Shown here in pieces: positions 51,149 to 60,232 of a stretch of 64,000 bases of DNA; the stretch's first letter is position 1; every line of letters begins with the position of its first letter. The notes beneath the pieces are model-generated. The model ran no database searches, was not told where the DNA came from, and was given only the letters and a program-made list of their open reading frames with translations. Location: NCBI GenBank assembly GCA_018241225.1, contig JAFEEG010000026.1:62001-126000 (forward strand). The letters run 5' to 3'. The translations under genes and the position numbers were made by a program. Source of the DNA: Pseudomonadota bacterium. GTDB lineage: Bacteria > Pseudomonadota > Gammaproteobacteria > Burkholderiales > Burkholderiaceae_C.

Positions 51149-51901
51149 TTAGAGGGCGCGCACCCACGCCTTCATAGCGGCGTGGTCGTACCCGTGAACA
51201 GGTTTTCCGATTGCCCAGTTGCTACGCACATGGTTTCGCCAAGCGCCCCTCGGGCGCCGATGTTGGCCGTTCTGTGAAAACAGGCGCTGCTCCACCTGGT
51301 CACCCGTGCACCCTTGCTGAGTGGCGACGAAATCGATCACGCGGCAGAAGGACTCATAGTTCTCCCAGGTATTCAAGGCGCTTGGCGAGTCACTGTAAAT
51401 CCGAACGACATGATGGCCCGTGATTAGGTTGATGGACTTCCCCGTCCATTGATCCATGATGTAGCCGACGGTGTCGTCGGGACGAAAGAAGTACACCAGC
51501 TTGGTGAAGTACGACGGCCCGAGGCCCGGTATCGGGTTATTGGCAAAGAGGTCATATGCCTGTTCCCTGGTTAAGCCACCCGCCCTCAGTTGCAACAATC
51601 GATGTTCGATCGCAGCGCGATCTGCCCAGGCTGTTGCTACGTGTGCCTGTGTAGGACCCGCACCCTGGAGGCCCCATGCCATGGCGCAGATGTAGCCATG
51701 CAGGACTGGCTTGGAGGGATCTTGGCACTCGATACGCACTTGCTGCCGCGTGAGCACTTTTGTTGGAAGGGGATGCCCCGGCTGCGCGGGGATTCCATGC
51801 GCCGCGGCCCAATTTGCCGGTCTTTGCCCAAACGGCCCTTGAGGAACGAAGGGAATCCCAGAGAAGGTCATCCAGTGACGCTGATGAAAACGATGCGGCA
51901 T
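51149..51901 (-). CDS. Putative 8-oxoguanine glycosylase OGG-fold protein
   Basis: A 250-residue protein. The core GLTREQAYDLFANNPIPGLG, SYFTKLVYFFRPDDTVGYIM and DQWTGKSINLITGHH contains a helix-hairpin-helix (IPGLGPSYFTKLVYFF) followed by DQW. This matches my memory of the OGG-fold family annotated in bacteria and mobile elements, related to base-excision glycosylases. A Lys directly in the HhH (FTKL) could be the Schiff-base nucleophile. Homologous proteins usually start near the core, so the first 60 residues may be poorly placed; the exact start is uncertain. It stands alone. Confidence 0.6.
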   Translation of the reverse strand: MPHRFHQRHWMTFSGIPFVPQGPFGQRPANWAAAHGIPAQPGHPLPTKVLTRQQVRIECQDPSKPVLHGYICAMAWGLQGAGPTQAHVATAWADRAAIEHRLLQLRAGGLTREQAYDLFANNPIPGLGPSYFTKLVYFFRPDDTVGYIMDQWTGKSINLITGHHVVRIYSDSPSALNTWENYESFCRVIDFVATQQGCTGDQVEQRLFSQNGQHRRPRGAWRNHVRSNWAIGKPVHGYDHAAMKAWVRAL

Positions 51902-52501
51902 GAGTGTTTGAGTTTTTTCCTGTTGCTGCGCAGCGCTTCTATCGTATTGCCTAGTCCATGCCCGGACGGCGGCGGCAAGTCACAGGGCGCAGGGTGAAAC
52001 GTGAAAAATTGCAGGTGACCGACTTGGCGGAGCCACCACAGTTCGCGCGATTAACAGCGGGTCAGGTTGCACATCTGGAGGGCGCTGCCGCAACGACACC
52101 ATGCATGCTAGTTCCATTGGGAATCCGCAATAAGGAACTGGGAAAGTCGATAGTTCCGGCTCCGCTGGCGTTGGCAATCTCGCAGGTCAGATTGAGTAGC
52201 CAAGTGCGTCAGGCCGCTTCGAGATCGAGGCAGCAAAAGGGGTTGAAGCGGTTGTCATGCTGGTCTGGACCGAACGACTACAAGCAGTCTTGCCACGAGG
52301 TCCCGCTACCAGCGCTTTGCAGCGAAAGCAGCCGAGCGGATGAGAAAGGGCCATTCCCAGTTCATGAGCACGCGGTCTGGCCATAGGTGTCCGGAAAGCG
52401 GCGGGGACTGGACGTTCGATCGAAACGGGCTGTACGTCCGCTAACGCTGCTGCTAAGTCAATCTTCGAATCGTTCCCCAGCGTCGAAATGACTTTCAATG
52501 T
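51902..52501. other. Decayed spacer
   Basis: These 600 bases have overlapping short frames on both strands without family features. The reverse strand near 52090-52200 reads CEIANASGAGTIDFPSSL-like sequence, perhaps the remnant of a lost gene. A copy of the dispersed repeat is at 52319-52335. I see no intact gene. Confidence 0.45.
52319..52335 (+). repeat. Dispersed intergenic repeat, copy B
   Basis: GCAGCGAAAGCAGCCGA, identical over 17 bases to 11517-11533. Confidence 0.5.
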
Positions 52502-53692
52502 TTATCCAGGGCGGCCATCAATGCGTGGACGGGTCAGCACTGGCCAATAACGCCAGGCGTACAACCCGAACCCTGCGGACCAAAGGGCCGCCGAAACCAG
52601 GATGGCATGGAGGATCTGGCCAGGTGCTAGCAGGGGCAAGCCGACGCGCACCACTGCAGCGAGTAGAACGAGCACGTACGCGGTCGTGTCAAAGCGGTCG
52701 GTGCGCAGCAGGCGCCCCGTGTGACCCTTGGCCGTTCGGGTCATCATTCCAATGATGAGGCCACCCGCGGCACCGACTGTCAGCGCGTGAGCTGACAGCG
52801 ACGAGGTCACCAATCCGACCTCGCTGATCGCGCGCAGAAGCAGGTGGATCGGCACCCACAGGTACGCCAGGTGCAGGACCCAGACGAGTGGCGTGCGCAG
52901 CGTCTTCCACGGTTGCCACAGCCCCCATCTCCACAGGTGCGCCACGCACGCGACAGTGGCGACGGCCGCCACGGGCCACCCCTGTAACCCGACAGCGTCG
53001 GCAGCAAGCAGTACGAGCACGGATCCAAGAGCGACCGTTTCGACAAAAGGCTTTCTGGTGGCAGATGTGCCGGGCACGCCGTTGTTCGTGAACATCGGAA
53101 TGACCCGCCCACCCATGACAACGATGATGAACAGCACGATGTCCAGGGCAACCTGCAACCCCGCCCACGCAGGCATGGCGAGCACGCCCAGGGCCGTCAG
53201 GTGGATGAGCGCCGCCACAAGTGCAAACAGGACAAGAAGCGCAATGAAGAAGTAGTTGCGGCGATTGCGCGCCTTGATGAACGGCACTGCGAGACCGAGG
53301 GCGGCCGCCAAGGGGAACGCGACATTGACCACGGCAGCAGCGACCGTGTACGGCGTCAGTACAAGGACGCGTGCGAGGACCCACAGGGCAGCCAGTCCGC
53401 ACAGCTTCCAGCCAGTCGGCGTGGGCAAGTTGGTCCAGTTGCGGCCGGCGGTGAACAGGAAGCCAACGATGACCGCCAGGGTGAAACCGAAGAGCATCTC
53501 GTGGGCGTGCCAAACAGGGCCACTCAGATAAGGACGCGGCAGTAGACCGGAGAACTGCAGCGCCCACAGCGGGATCGACAAGGCTGCGAAGATGCTTGCG
53601 AGCAGATAGAAAGGGCGAAAGCCCAGGGCGAACAACGCAAAGCCCTTCGGCGACGCGCGGGGCGGCTCTTCAAGTTGTTGCAGTAGCGCCAT
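52502..53692 (-). CDS. nnrS: NnrS family membrane protein
   Basis: A 396-residue polytopic protein with about twelve membrane helices. Family features are ALFALGFRPFYLLASIFAAL at the start, VWHAHEMLFGFTLAVIVGFL with conserved histidines, GGRVIPMFTNNGVPG and SAHALTVGAAGGLIIGMMTRTAKGHTGR. NnrS proteins are heme- and copper-containing and protect against nitric oxide or metal-nitrosyl stress. ATG 53692 was chosen since MALLQQLEEPP leads directly into the homologous part. No other denitrification gene is in the window, and no clear FNR/NnrR box was found. Confidence 0.92.
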   Translation of the reverse strand: MALLQQLEEPPRASPKGFALFALGFRPFYLLASIFAALSIPLWALQFSGLLPRPYLSGPVWHAHEMLFGFTLAVIVGFLFTAGRNWTNLPTPTGWKLCGLAALWVLARVLVLTPYTVAAAVVNVAFPLAAALGLAVPFIKARNRRNYFFIALLVLFALVAALIHLTALGVLAMPAWAGLQVALDIVLFIIVVMGGRVIPMFTNNGVPGTSATRKPFVETVALGSVLVLLAADAVGLQGWPVAAVATVACVAHLWRWGLWQPWKTLRTPLVWVLHLAYLWVPIHLLLRAISEVGLVTSSLSAHALTVGAAGGLIIGMMTRTAKGHTGRLLRTDRFDTTAYVLVLLAAVVRVGLPLLAPGQILHAILVSAALWSAGFGLYAWRYWPVLTRPRIDGRPG

Positions 53693-53901
53693 GAGGCTGT
53701 TTCGTACGGGAGTTTGCGAAGTGGATGTTTTGCATTCGCGGCCTGACATCAACGTCCGGGTCGAAGCGATAGATGCGGAGGATGTGCATCGGATCTCAAA
53801 CCTTTCGTCGCGACAAACGAATTCCAAAGGCCGACGGATCTTGCGGGGCATCCATTGCACGAGCGATCCGCCCTAGGTCAAACTGGAGAGACAACAGTTC
53901 G

Positions 53902-54318
53902 ATGCGAGAGTTCGTCATGCCTGACACGAAGCCAGACTCTAGAGTTCGTTCAACTGAACGTCAAACGGCCCTTGGCGTTAGGGGCAATGGCCCGAAGATC
54001 CAGGCATCGAGCGCCCAAGCTGACCCAGCAGCTGACAAGGGCACGGACATCAGTCCTCCCTTGATTGACGCCGAATTGGTGCAACTGCGCGTTCGCGTCA
54101 TTGCGCTGGAGAACATTGTCATTGCGCTGCTCGCGCAAGCGCCCGAGCGCCAACTGGAGCTTGCTCGCGAGATGGCGGTCCACATTTCCCCTAGGCCGGG
54201 CTTCACGCCTCATCCGATGACCGTGCATGCGGCCGCCGAGATGAACAGTCTTGTGAGACGAGCCGAAACGTTCAGGTCCGATGGATACGTTCCTAGGGAA
54301 GATGCGCAGCCAGACTGA
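53902..54318 (+). CDS. Hypothetical protein
   Basis: A 138-residue soluble protein. The N-terminus is hydrophilic and probably disordered; the middle LVQLRVRVIALENIVIALLA looks like a short amphipathic or coiled segment, followed by RQLELAREMAVHISPRPGFT. The family is not recognised. ATG 53902 lies 11 bases after GGAGAG; an in-frame ATG at 53917 is equally possible. It is divergent from nnrS. Confidence 0.55.
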   Translation: MREFVMPDTKPDSRVRSTERQTALGVRGNGPKIQASSAQADPAADKGTDISPPLIDAELVQLRVRVIALENIVIALLAQAPERQLELAREMAVHISPRPGFTPHPMTVHAAAEMNSLVRRAETFRSDGYVPREDAQPD

Positions 54319-54807
54319 TCAGCTCCGCGCGACAGCGATGACGATGAAAGCCGTCTCGAACGCCACTTCCATGCGCGCCCAGACTTGTCCATTTGAACAT
54401 CCGGTCGCAGCCAGACTGCTGACGCTCTACCTCAACAGAATTGGCACGATGGCGCCGATCCGCCCCGCCCTCCACTTCGGCTGGTGTCGCTGCGACGAAG
54501 TAGCCGAGTCGTCGGCTCCACCCGCTTTAGCCAGCCCGTCGTCGGTCGCTTCTCCTTTGCTAAAACTGCGTTTCGGACGTCGCGCAACCGGTTGTAGTGA
54601 GGGGGCGTCATCTGGCGGTGTGTCAGCACCTGCAGCGAGGTCGTCACATGCGCCGGCTGCCGTCGCCGAGTTCTGACGCGCGAGCACGGCGCTGGCAGCT
54701 GCGTTACGGTCCGCGGACAACGACCTTGCCGTGCACGGGTCCGGGCCTCGACGGCACGATCGACCCGGAATGATTTTTGTGCTGGCCCACTGCCACCACT
54801 TGAGCCC
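54319..54807. other. Gene-poor spacer with one ambiguous reverse frame
   Basis: A 489-base stretch. The reverse frame 54427-54720 (97 residues, MSADRNAAASAVLARQNSAT and a basic C-terminus) could be a small gene, but an overlapping forward frame is about as long and neither has a ribosome site or family match. I leave it undecided. Confidence 0.35.
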
Positions 54808-55446
54808 TCAGGCCAGTTTGTGCTTCGCCTTCAGAAGGCCCAGGCCAAGTGCAATGAAGGTCCCGCCCACGATGCGGTTGAACAGCCTCGCACGCGCCAA
54901 CACGTGCGCTTTCACCAGTGAGACAAGCCCCACATAGAAAGCGTGCGAGATCAGCGCGCAGACGGCGAAGGTCGTGGTCAATAGCAGGTATTGCGTGACC
55001 AGAGGCACATCGGGCAAGATGAATTGCGGGAAAAGCGCTGAGAAGAAAAGAATTGATTTCGGATTCGTCAACGACACGCCCAGTCCCTGCGCAACCAGTT
55101 GCCAGTTCTTGCGCTCGCGCTGTCGCGTGTGCGCCAAGCCCGCATCGCCGCTGATCAGCGCTTCCTTGCTGCGCCAACGCTTGACGCCCAGCCAGATGAG
55201 GTACAACGCGCCGACGACCTTCATGACCAAGAACGCGTCGGCCGACACTGTCAGCACGGCCCCCATGCCGATCATCGCAAGCCCCGACACAACGAAGATT
55301 CCCGCCGAGCTGCCCACCGAACTAAACGCCGTACGCTTGGCCCCAACGTCCATCGAGTTCGACACCGCCAGCAACACGGCCGGGCCGGGCGTGAAGGACA
55401 TCAACAGGGAGACGCCGCAAAAGAGAAGCCAGTAGGTCACGGTCAT
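54808..55446 (-). CDS. LysE/RhtB family amino-acid exporter
   Basis: A 212-residue inner-membrane protein with six hydrophobic segments. Typical motifs are SLLMSFTPGPAVLLAVSNSM, GALYLIWLGVKRWRSKEALI and GLGVSLTNPKSILFFSALFP. RhtB-type relatives export amino acids such as homoserine, threonine or leucine. ATG 55446 was selected; the frame extends upstream but the helix pattern begins here. It has no linked regulator. Confidence 0.9.
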   Translation of the reverse strand: MTVTYWLLFCGVSLLMSFTPGPAVLLAVSNSMDVGAKRTAFSSVGSSAGIFVVSGLAMIGMGAVLTVSADAFLVMKVVGALYLIWLGVKRWRSKEALISGDAGLAHTRQRERKNWQLVAQGLGVSLTNPKSILFFSALFPQFILPDVPLVTQYLLLTTTFAVCALISHAFYVGLVSLVKAHVLARARLFNRIVGGTFIALGLGLLKAKHKLA

Positions 55447-55668
55447 GGTTGCGGTGTTTTTGGGGGCTACAAGAGAGCTTGTATTTTCGCGCAATCAGAG
55501 TTTCGACCCGCCGACACGGTCTTTCCCCGCTTTGAGCCGCGACTGCAGAGCTCGAGTTTGCAGTCCTTCGCGACGACCAAGCTGGAGGTCAGCGTTCGCT
55601 GCAGTGCCGCGGCTCGATACGGCCAAGCCCAGACCGATGCAACCCAAGCCCCACGTGCCCGGTCCGAT

Positions 55669-56051
55669 TCAATGGGCCCGGGAGCACTTCTGCACACGCT
55701 TGCCGTTGTCGACTCACCCGCAAAGAGATTGCCCTGCGAGTCGATGGCGAGGTCATGCACCCAATGAAACTCACCGGCATAGCGTCCGGACCGACCCAGC
55801 GTATTCACCACCGCCCCGGTCTGGCGGTCCAGCGTCAGCACCTGGTTGTTGCGGCCGTCGGCCAGGAACAGCCACTTCTGCTGCGAGTCCCGCGAGATCA
55901 CGACGTCCCATACCGAGCCACTGCCGGCCGTGCGCGGCTCGACCATGAACGGCGTTGACAGGGGGGGTGCGTTGGGAAGACTGCAGCGCGCGAGATTGCG
56001 GTCATCCGTGTTCACTGACCCGAAGGAGCGCAAACGCTGCGTTGTGCTCAA
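55669..56051 (-). pseudogene. Truncated, frameshifted NHL beta-propeller gene
   Basis: The reverse strand reads GSVWDVVISRDSQQKWLFLA, DGRNNQVLTLDRQTGAVVNT and GRYAGEFHWVHDLAIDSQGN, clear NHL blades. Around 55712 the frame breaks: continuing in the neighbouring frame gives VDNGKRVQKCSR, the normal next motif of the family, then a stop at 55669. No signal peptide or earlier blades are present. Intact homologues are secreted and about 350 residues long, so both ends are missing and one frameshift is present. Confidence 0.75.
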
Positions 56052-56170
56052 ACGTCGGAGAGCGACAGAAGGCTCGGATTTTTAGGGGGGGCGCTCGCAA
56101 TGCCTTGAGGGTGGCGCGTGCATCGTCTTTGCTGGGACGGCTAGCCTTCGCAGGAGCAATCACGTGCGCT

Positions 56171-57076
56171 TCATGTCATGGCTTGAAAGAAGCCAGCCGC
56201 TTGAAGATTCCGTGTCGAGATTTCTAGGATGCGGGACGTGGTGTCGCTGCGGTGGTGCGAGAGGTAGCTGAAGTAGTAGGGCACGAGGGGCACGTTGGGC
56301 TTGGCGTGCAGCACTTTCACCGCGTTTGCCGCCACGTAGGGCCGAGCAATGGAGGCCGGCAGCATCGCGATGGCATGGCCGGACACGACCAGCGAGATCA
56401 TCAGCGACAGCGAGTTGCAGGCGCTGTAGTCCTCAAAGGGATAGCCGTCGGATGCAAGCCACCGTGACGCCGAGGCATGCAGAGTGGAGGGAGGGGCGTT
56501 GGAAACGATTCGGTGGTTCAGCGCGTGTGCGGGCAAGAAGTCACCCTCGGGCACCATCAGGTCGGCTGGCGCGATCCACTGGTGTTCGGTGAGGCCGATG
56601 AATTGGCTGGTGACGTCCGGCTGTGTGCTCTGGCCGGTGTGCAGAGCCGCATCCAGCGCATGGCTGTTGATCTTCTCGAGCAGTTGGGCGCCGCCGCCCA
56701 CGGTCAGCTCCACCCGCAGGGCTGGGTAGCTGTCCTTGATGTCCTTGAGGATCTGGGGCATGCCCACAGTGGCGCAGGACTCGTCCACCCCGAGCCGGAT
56801 CAGCCCGGTGATGGTCTGCCGAAGATCGAGCCGGGCCATTTCTTGCGCTGAGGACATGACCCGTTCCGCATAGACCAGCACGTTGCGGCCCAGTTCAGTG
56901 ACCTGCAGGCGCTGATTCTGGCGCTCGAAGAGTTGGATGCCCAGTTCATCCTCCAGGTCGCGGATGCGGTGGGAGACGGCAGGCTGTGTCAAGTGCAGGT
57001 GCCGCGCGGCGGCATGCACCGTGCCGAGGCGAGCGGTCCATACGAAGGCCTCGAGTTGGTGCAGGGTGAATCTCAT
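56171..57076 (-). CDS. LysR family transcriptional regulator
   Basis: A 301-residue LTTR with HTH MRFTLHQLEAFVWTARLGTV, HLHLTQPAVSHRIRDLEDEL and LFERQNQRLQVTELG. The effector domain includes IRLGVDESCATVGMPQILKD and SLSLMISLVVSGHAIAMLPA. It is divergent from the RraA-amidase-Bug operon with a 100-base shared promoter. That spacer contains TTAATTCGGATTCCTAATC-like sequence (about 57081-57099) that could hold its T-N11-A box. It likely controls the operon. Confidence 0.88.
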   Translation of the reverse strand: MRFTLHQLEAFVWTARLGTVHAAARHLHLTQPAVSHRIRDLEDELGIQLFERQNQRLQVTELGRNVLVYAERVMSSAQEMARLDLRQTITGLIRLGVDESCATVGMPQILKDIKDSYPALRVELTVGGGAQLLEKINSHALDAALHTGQSTQPDVTSQFIGLTEHQWIAPADLMVPEGDFLPAHALNHRIVSNAPPSTLHASASRWLASDGYPFEDYSACNSLSLMISLVVSGHAIAMLPASIARPYVAANAVKVLHAKPNVPLVPYYFSYLSHHRSDTTSRILEISTRNLQAAGFFQAMT

Positions 57077-57176
57077 TGATTAGGAATCCGAATTAACGAC
57101 GCTCAGAATTTCTCAATATCCGGAAAGCCGCTGCCTTCCTACCATTTCTTCCATTCGACAACGAAGATAAACCTAA

Positions 57177-57845
57177 ATGAATGGAATCGAACTGGGCGCC
57201 CTGCCGCCTCCCGGCGACCCGGAACTTCTGGCCACTGTCTGTGAGGCCGAGCCCGCGACGATCGGGCACTTCCACGCGCAGGGCTTCCTGCATCCCCGCA
57301 TCCGCGCCATGGCCGCTGCGCGGCGCACGGCCGGCGTGGCCGTCACCGTGCGATGCGAAGGCACCGACGGCGCCATCCTGCATCACGCGCTCGGGCAACT
57401 GCGGCCCGGCGACTTCCTGGTGATCGATCGCGCAGGAGACGAGCTGGTGGCCTGTCTGGGCGGCGCGAGCGCTCTGGCGGCCCGGCTGCGCGGCGCCGCG
57501 GGCGCGGTAGTGGACGGCTGCGTCACCGACATCGAGGAACTGCGCCAGGCCGGGCTTCCCGTGTGGGCCCGCGGGCTGAGCGCGCGCACCACGCGAGGCG
57601 AGGGGCGGGTGGGCAGCTTCTGCCGGCCGGTGGAATGCGGCGGCCAGCAGGTGCGACCCGGCGACATCGTGCTGGCCGACGAGAACGGCGTGCTGGTGAT
57701 GGCGCCCGAGGAAGCGCAGGGCCTGGCCCGCAAGGCGCTCGCGCTGCAGCAGGCAGAACAGCAGACCCTGGCGCGCCTGCGGGCAGGCGAAACCTATCCG
57801 CAGATTCTCGGCACGGTGCTCCAGGGCGAGGAGGAACAGCAATGA
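57177..57845 (+). CDS. RraA family aldolase-like protein
   Basis: A 222-residue RraA-fold protein: ATIGHFHAQGFLHPRIRAMA at the start, HHALGQLRPGDFLVIDRAGD, AACLGG-like VACLGGASALAARLRGAAG, and VVDGCVTDIEELRQAGLPVW where the usual G-x-x-RD reads GCVTDIE. The Arg of the metal and substrate site is therefore replaced by Thr in this family member. The C-terminal DIVLADENGVLVMAPEEAQ is typical. It overlaps the amidase by four bases. Its role could be aldol or decarboxylase cleavage of an acid released by the amidase. Confidence 0.82.
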   Translation: MNGIELGALPPPGDPELLATVCEAEPATIGHFHAQGFLHPRIRAMAAARRTAGVAVTVRCEGTDGAILHHALGQLRPGDFLVIDRAGDELVACLGGASALAARLRGAAGAVVDGCVTDIEELRQAGLPVWARGLSARTTRGEGRVGSFCRPVECGGQQVRPGDIVLADENGVLVMAPEEAQGLARKALALQQAEQQTLARLRAGETYPQILGTVLQGEEEQQ

Positions 57846-59200
57846 ACAGACAACCCACCCCGGCGGCGTTCGCGCCGATCTCGCAGCTCGCGGCCGACCT
57901 GCGCAGCGGCAAGGCGACTTCGGTGGCCCTGACCCGCGCCTGCCTCGCCCGCATCGCGCAGTACGACGGCCACTTCCATAGCTTCCTCGCAGTCTACGAA
58001 GAGGAGGCGCTTGCCGCCGCCGCGCAGGCCGACCAGGAGATTGCAACCGGCCGCTGGCGCGGTCCGCTGCACGGCATCCCCGTGGCGCTGAAGGACCTGG
58101 TGGACCTGCAGGGCAAGCCCACCACCGCTGGCTCGCCGCTGCTCCAGGACAATGTCGCCAGCCAGGACGCGGCCATCGTCGAGCGCATCCGCGCCGCCGG
58201 CGGCATCGTCGTCGGCAAGACGCACATGGTGCAGTTCGCGCTGGGCGCCTGGGGCACGAACCCACACATGGGCACGCCCCGCAACCCGGCAGGCGATGCC
58301 GACGACACGCTGGCGCCCGGCGGCTCCAGCAGCGGGTCCGCCGTGGCGGTGGCCGCGCATCTGGTGCCCTGGGCCATCGGTTCCGACACTGGCGGCTCAG
58401 TGCGCGTGCCCGCGGCCTTCTGCGGCATCGTGGGCTTCAAGCCGACAATCGATGCGCTGCCGCGCGGCGGTGTCTATGCGCTGAGCGAGACCCTGGACAG
58501 CCTGGGTGTGCTGGCCACCTCAGTGGACGACGCGCTCCAATGCGCCAAGGCGCTGAAGCTGGACGTTGCCGCGTCCGAGCCGATGGGGCTGCGCATCGGC
58601 TACCTGGAGGCCGAGGAGCTTGGGCCGCTGGAGCCGGCGGTGGCGCAGTGCCTTGCGCGCAACCTGCAGGCATTGAAGGACGCGGGCTTCACGCTGGTGC
58701 CCTTCCGCTTCCCGGCGCCGCTGGTCGACTTCAAGGCGGTGACCAACGCCATCATGATCTCGGAGGGCGCGGCGGTGAACGACCGCTTCCTGGACGACCC
58801 GTCCCTGCCCATCGACCCCTCGGTGCGGCAGCGCCTCATCGCCGCCCGGGCGACCACCGTGGTGCAGTACATGCAGGCCCGGACCACGGCTGCGGGCTGG
58901 CAGCGGCAGTTCGCACAGGAGATGGATCGGCTTGGCCTGAGTGCGCTCGCCGTGCCGGTGACCGCGGCACCTGCGCCGCGCGTCCAGGACGTGGACCACA
59001 ACTTGGCCCCGGTGCACTTCACCCGCCCGGTCAACCTGCTTGCGCTGTGCGGCATCTCGCTGCCGGCCGGCGAGGACGAACGCGGCCGCCCGATCGGACT
59101 GCAGTTGGTGGGCCAGGCAGGCGAGGACTTTGCGCTGCTGGCCGTCGCCGCCCAGGCCGAGGCCGCCCTGAACACCGGCAAGGAGGCACGCCATGCTTGA
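57842..59200 (+). CDS. Amidase (amidase signature family)
   Basis: A 452-residue serine hydrolase of the AS family. The Ser-cisSer-Lys triad is visible: Lys84 in VALKDLVDLQG, cis-Ser about 162-163 in APGGSSSGSAVAVAA, and nucleophile Ser186 in GSDTGGSVRVPAAFCG. It has no signal peptide. AS enzymes cleave amides, carbamates or related C-N bonds. It overlaps RraA (ATGA) and the next Bug gene by eight bases, so the four genes are translationally coupled. Confidence 0.92.
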   Translation: MNRQPTPAAFAPISQLAADLRSGKATSVALTRACLARIAQYDGHFHSFLAVYEEEALAAAAQADQEIATGRWRGPLHGIPVALKDLVDLQGKPTTAGSPLLQDNVASQDAAIVERIRAAGGIVVGKTHMVQFALGAWGTNPHMGTPRNPAGDADDTLAPGGSSSGSAVAVAAHLVPWAIGSDTGGSVRVPAAFCGIVGFKPTIDALPRGGVYALSETLDSLGVLATSVDDALQCAKALKLDVAASEPMGLRIGYLEAEELGPLEPAVAQCLARNLQALKDAGFTLVPFRFPAPLVDFKAVTNAIMISEGAAVNDRFLDDPSLPIDPSVRQRLIAARATTVVQYMQARTTAAGWQRQFAQEMDRLGLSALAVPVTAAPAPRVQDVDHNLAPVHFTRPVNLLALCGISLPAGEDERGRPIGLQLVGQAGEDFALLAVAAQAEAALNTGKEARHA

Positions 59201-60158
59201 CATCAGGAAAGCCCTCGCCCTGCTGATCGTCGCCTGCTGCGCGCAGGCCGCCGTGGCCCAGGACTACCCGAACAAGCCGGTGAAGCTCGTGGTGCCCTTT
59301 CCGCCGGGTGGCAGCGTGGACCTGGTCGCGCGCTTGGTGGGCAAGAGCCTGCAGGATTCGCTCAAGCAGCCCTTCGTGGTGGACAACAAGCCTGGCGCTT
59401 CCGGCAACATCGGCGCGGCCTTCGTTGCCGCCTCGCCGCCGGACGGCTATACGCTGCTGGTGGGCAGCGCGGGCGTGTTCGCGGCCAACCAGTACCTGTA
59501 CGCCAATCCGCCCCTCGATCCGCAAAAGGCCTTCGCGCCCATCATGCGCATCGTCGACCAGCCCAACATCCTCGTGGTGAGCCCGCAGTCGCCGGCGCAC
59601 AGCGTGAAAGAGTTGATCGCCCTGGCGAAGGCCCGGCCGGGCAAGGTGAGCTTCGGCAGCGCCAGCGTGGGCTCGGCCCAGCACTTCGCCAGCGAGATCT
59701 TCATGCAGCAGGCCGGCGTGCAGATGCTGCACGTGCCCTACAAGGGCGGCGCGCCGGCGCTGACTGACCTCATGGGCGGGCAGATCGACATGCTCTTCGA
59801 CACCTCGCCCACCGCGCTGCCCTACGTCAAGAGCGGCAAGCTGCGCGCGCTGGCCATCACGAGCAGCCAGCGCTCGCCCTTGCTGCCCGATGTCCCCACA
59901 ATGAAGGAAGCCGGCCTGCCGGCCTTCGAGGTGGTGACCTGGACCGGCATCGCGGCGCCGGCCGGTACGCCGCAGCCGGTCGTCGACAGGATCAACGCGG
60001 CCATCAAGGCCGCACTGGGCGGTGAACTGAGTCGCCAGCTCGCCGAGACCTCGCTCATTCCCGTGGGCGACACGCCCGCCGCCTTCCGCGAATTCATCCG
60101 CAAGGACGCCCAGAGCTACGAAGCCCTGGTCCGCTCCGCCCAGATCACGCCGCAGTAG
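59193..60158 (+). CDS. Bug-family (TctC-type) solute-binding protein
   Basis: A 321-residue receptor with signal MLDIRKALALLIVACCAQAA. Motifs: DYPNKPVKLVVPFPPGGSVD, VDNKPGASGNIGAAFVAASP, SFGSASVGSAQHFASEIFMQ and HVPYKGGAPALTDLMGGQID. It starts inside the amidase gene, so its ligand is probably an amide or acid handled there. It is followed by a second, divergent Bug paralogue. Confidence 0.92.
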   Translation: MLDIRKALALLIVACCAQAAVAQDYPNKPVKLVVPFPPGGSVDLVARLVGKSLQDSLKQPFVVDNKPGASGNIGAAFVAASPPDGYTLLVGSAGVFAANQYLYANPPLDPQKAFAPIMRIVDQPNILVVSPQSPAHSVKELIALAKARPGKVSFGSASVGSAQHFASEIFMQQAGVQMLHVPYKGGAPALTDLMGGQIDMLFDTSPTALPYVKSGKLRALAITSSQRSPLLPDVPTMKEAGLPAFEVVTWTGIAAPAGTPQPVVDRINAAIKAALGGELSRQLAETSLIPVGDTPAAFREFIRKDAQSYEALVRSAQITPQ

Positions 60159-60232
60159 GCGGCGCCCCGTTTCCCTCCAACCCCGTGGCCCCTTCGACCG
60201 GGGCGCGGTCACCCCTGCTCGACTGGACGCAC

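Noticed and set aside
51958-52386. 142-codon forward frame in the spacer before nnrS
   Set aside because: Composition and overlap with reverse frames suggest decayed DNA; includes the dispersed repeat and lacks any domain.
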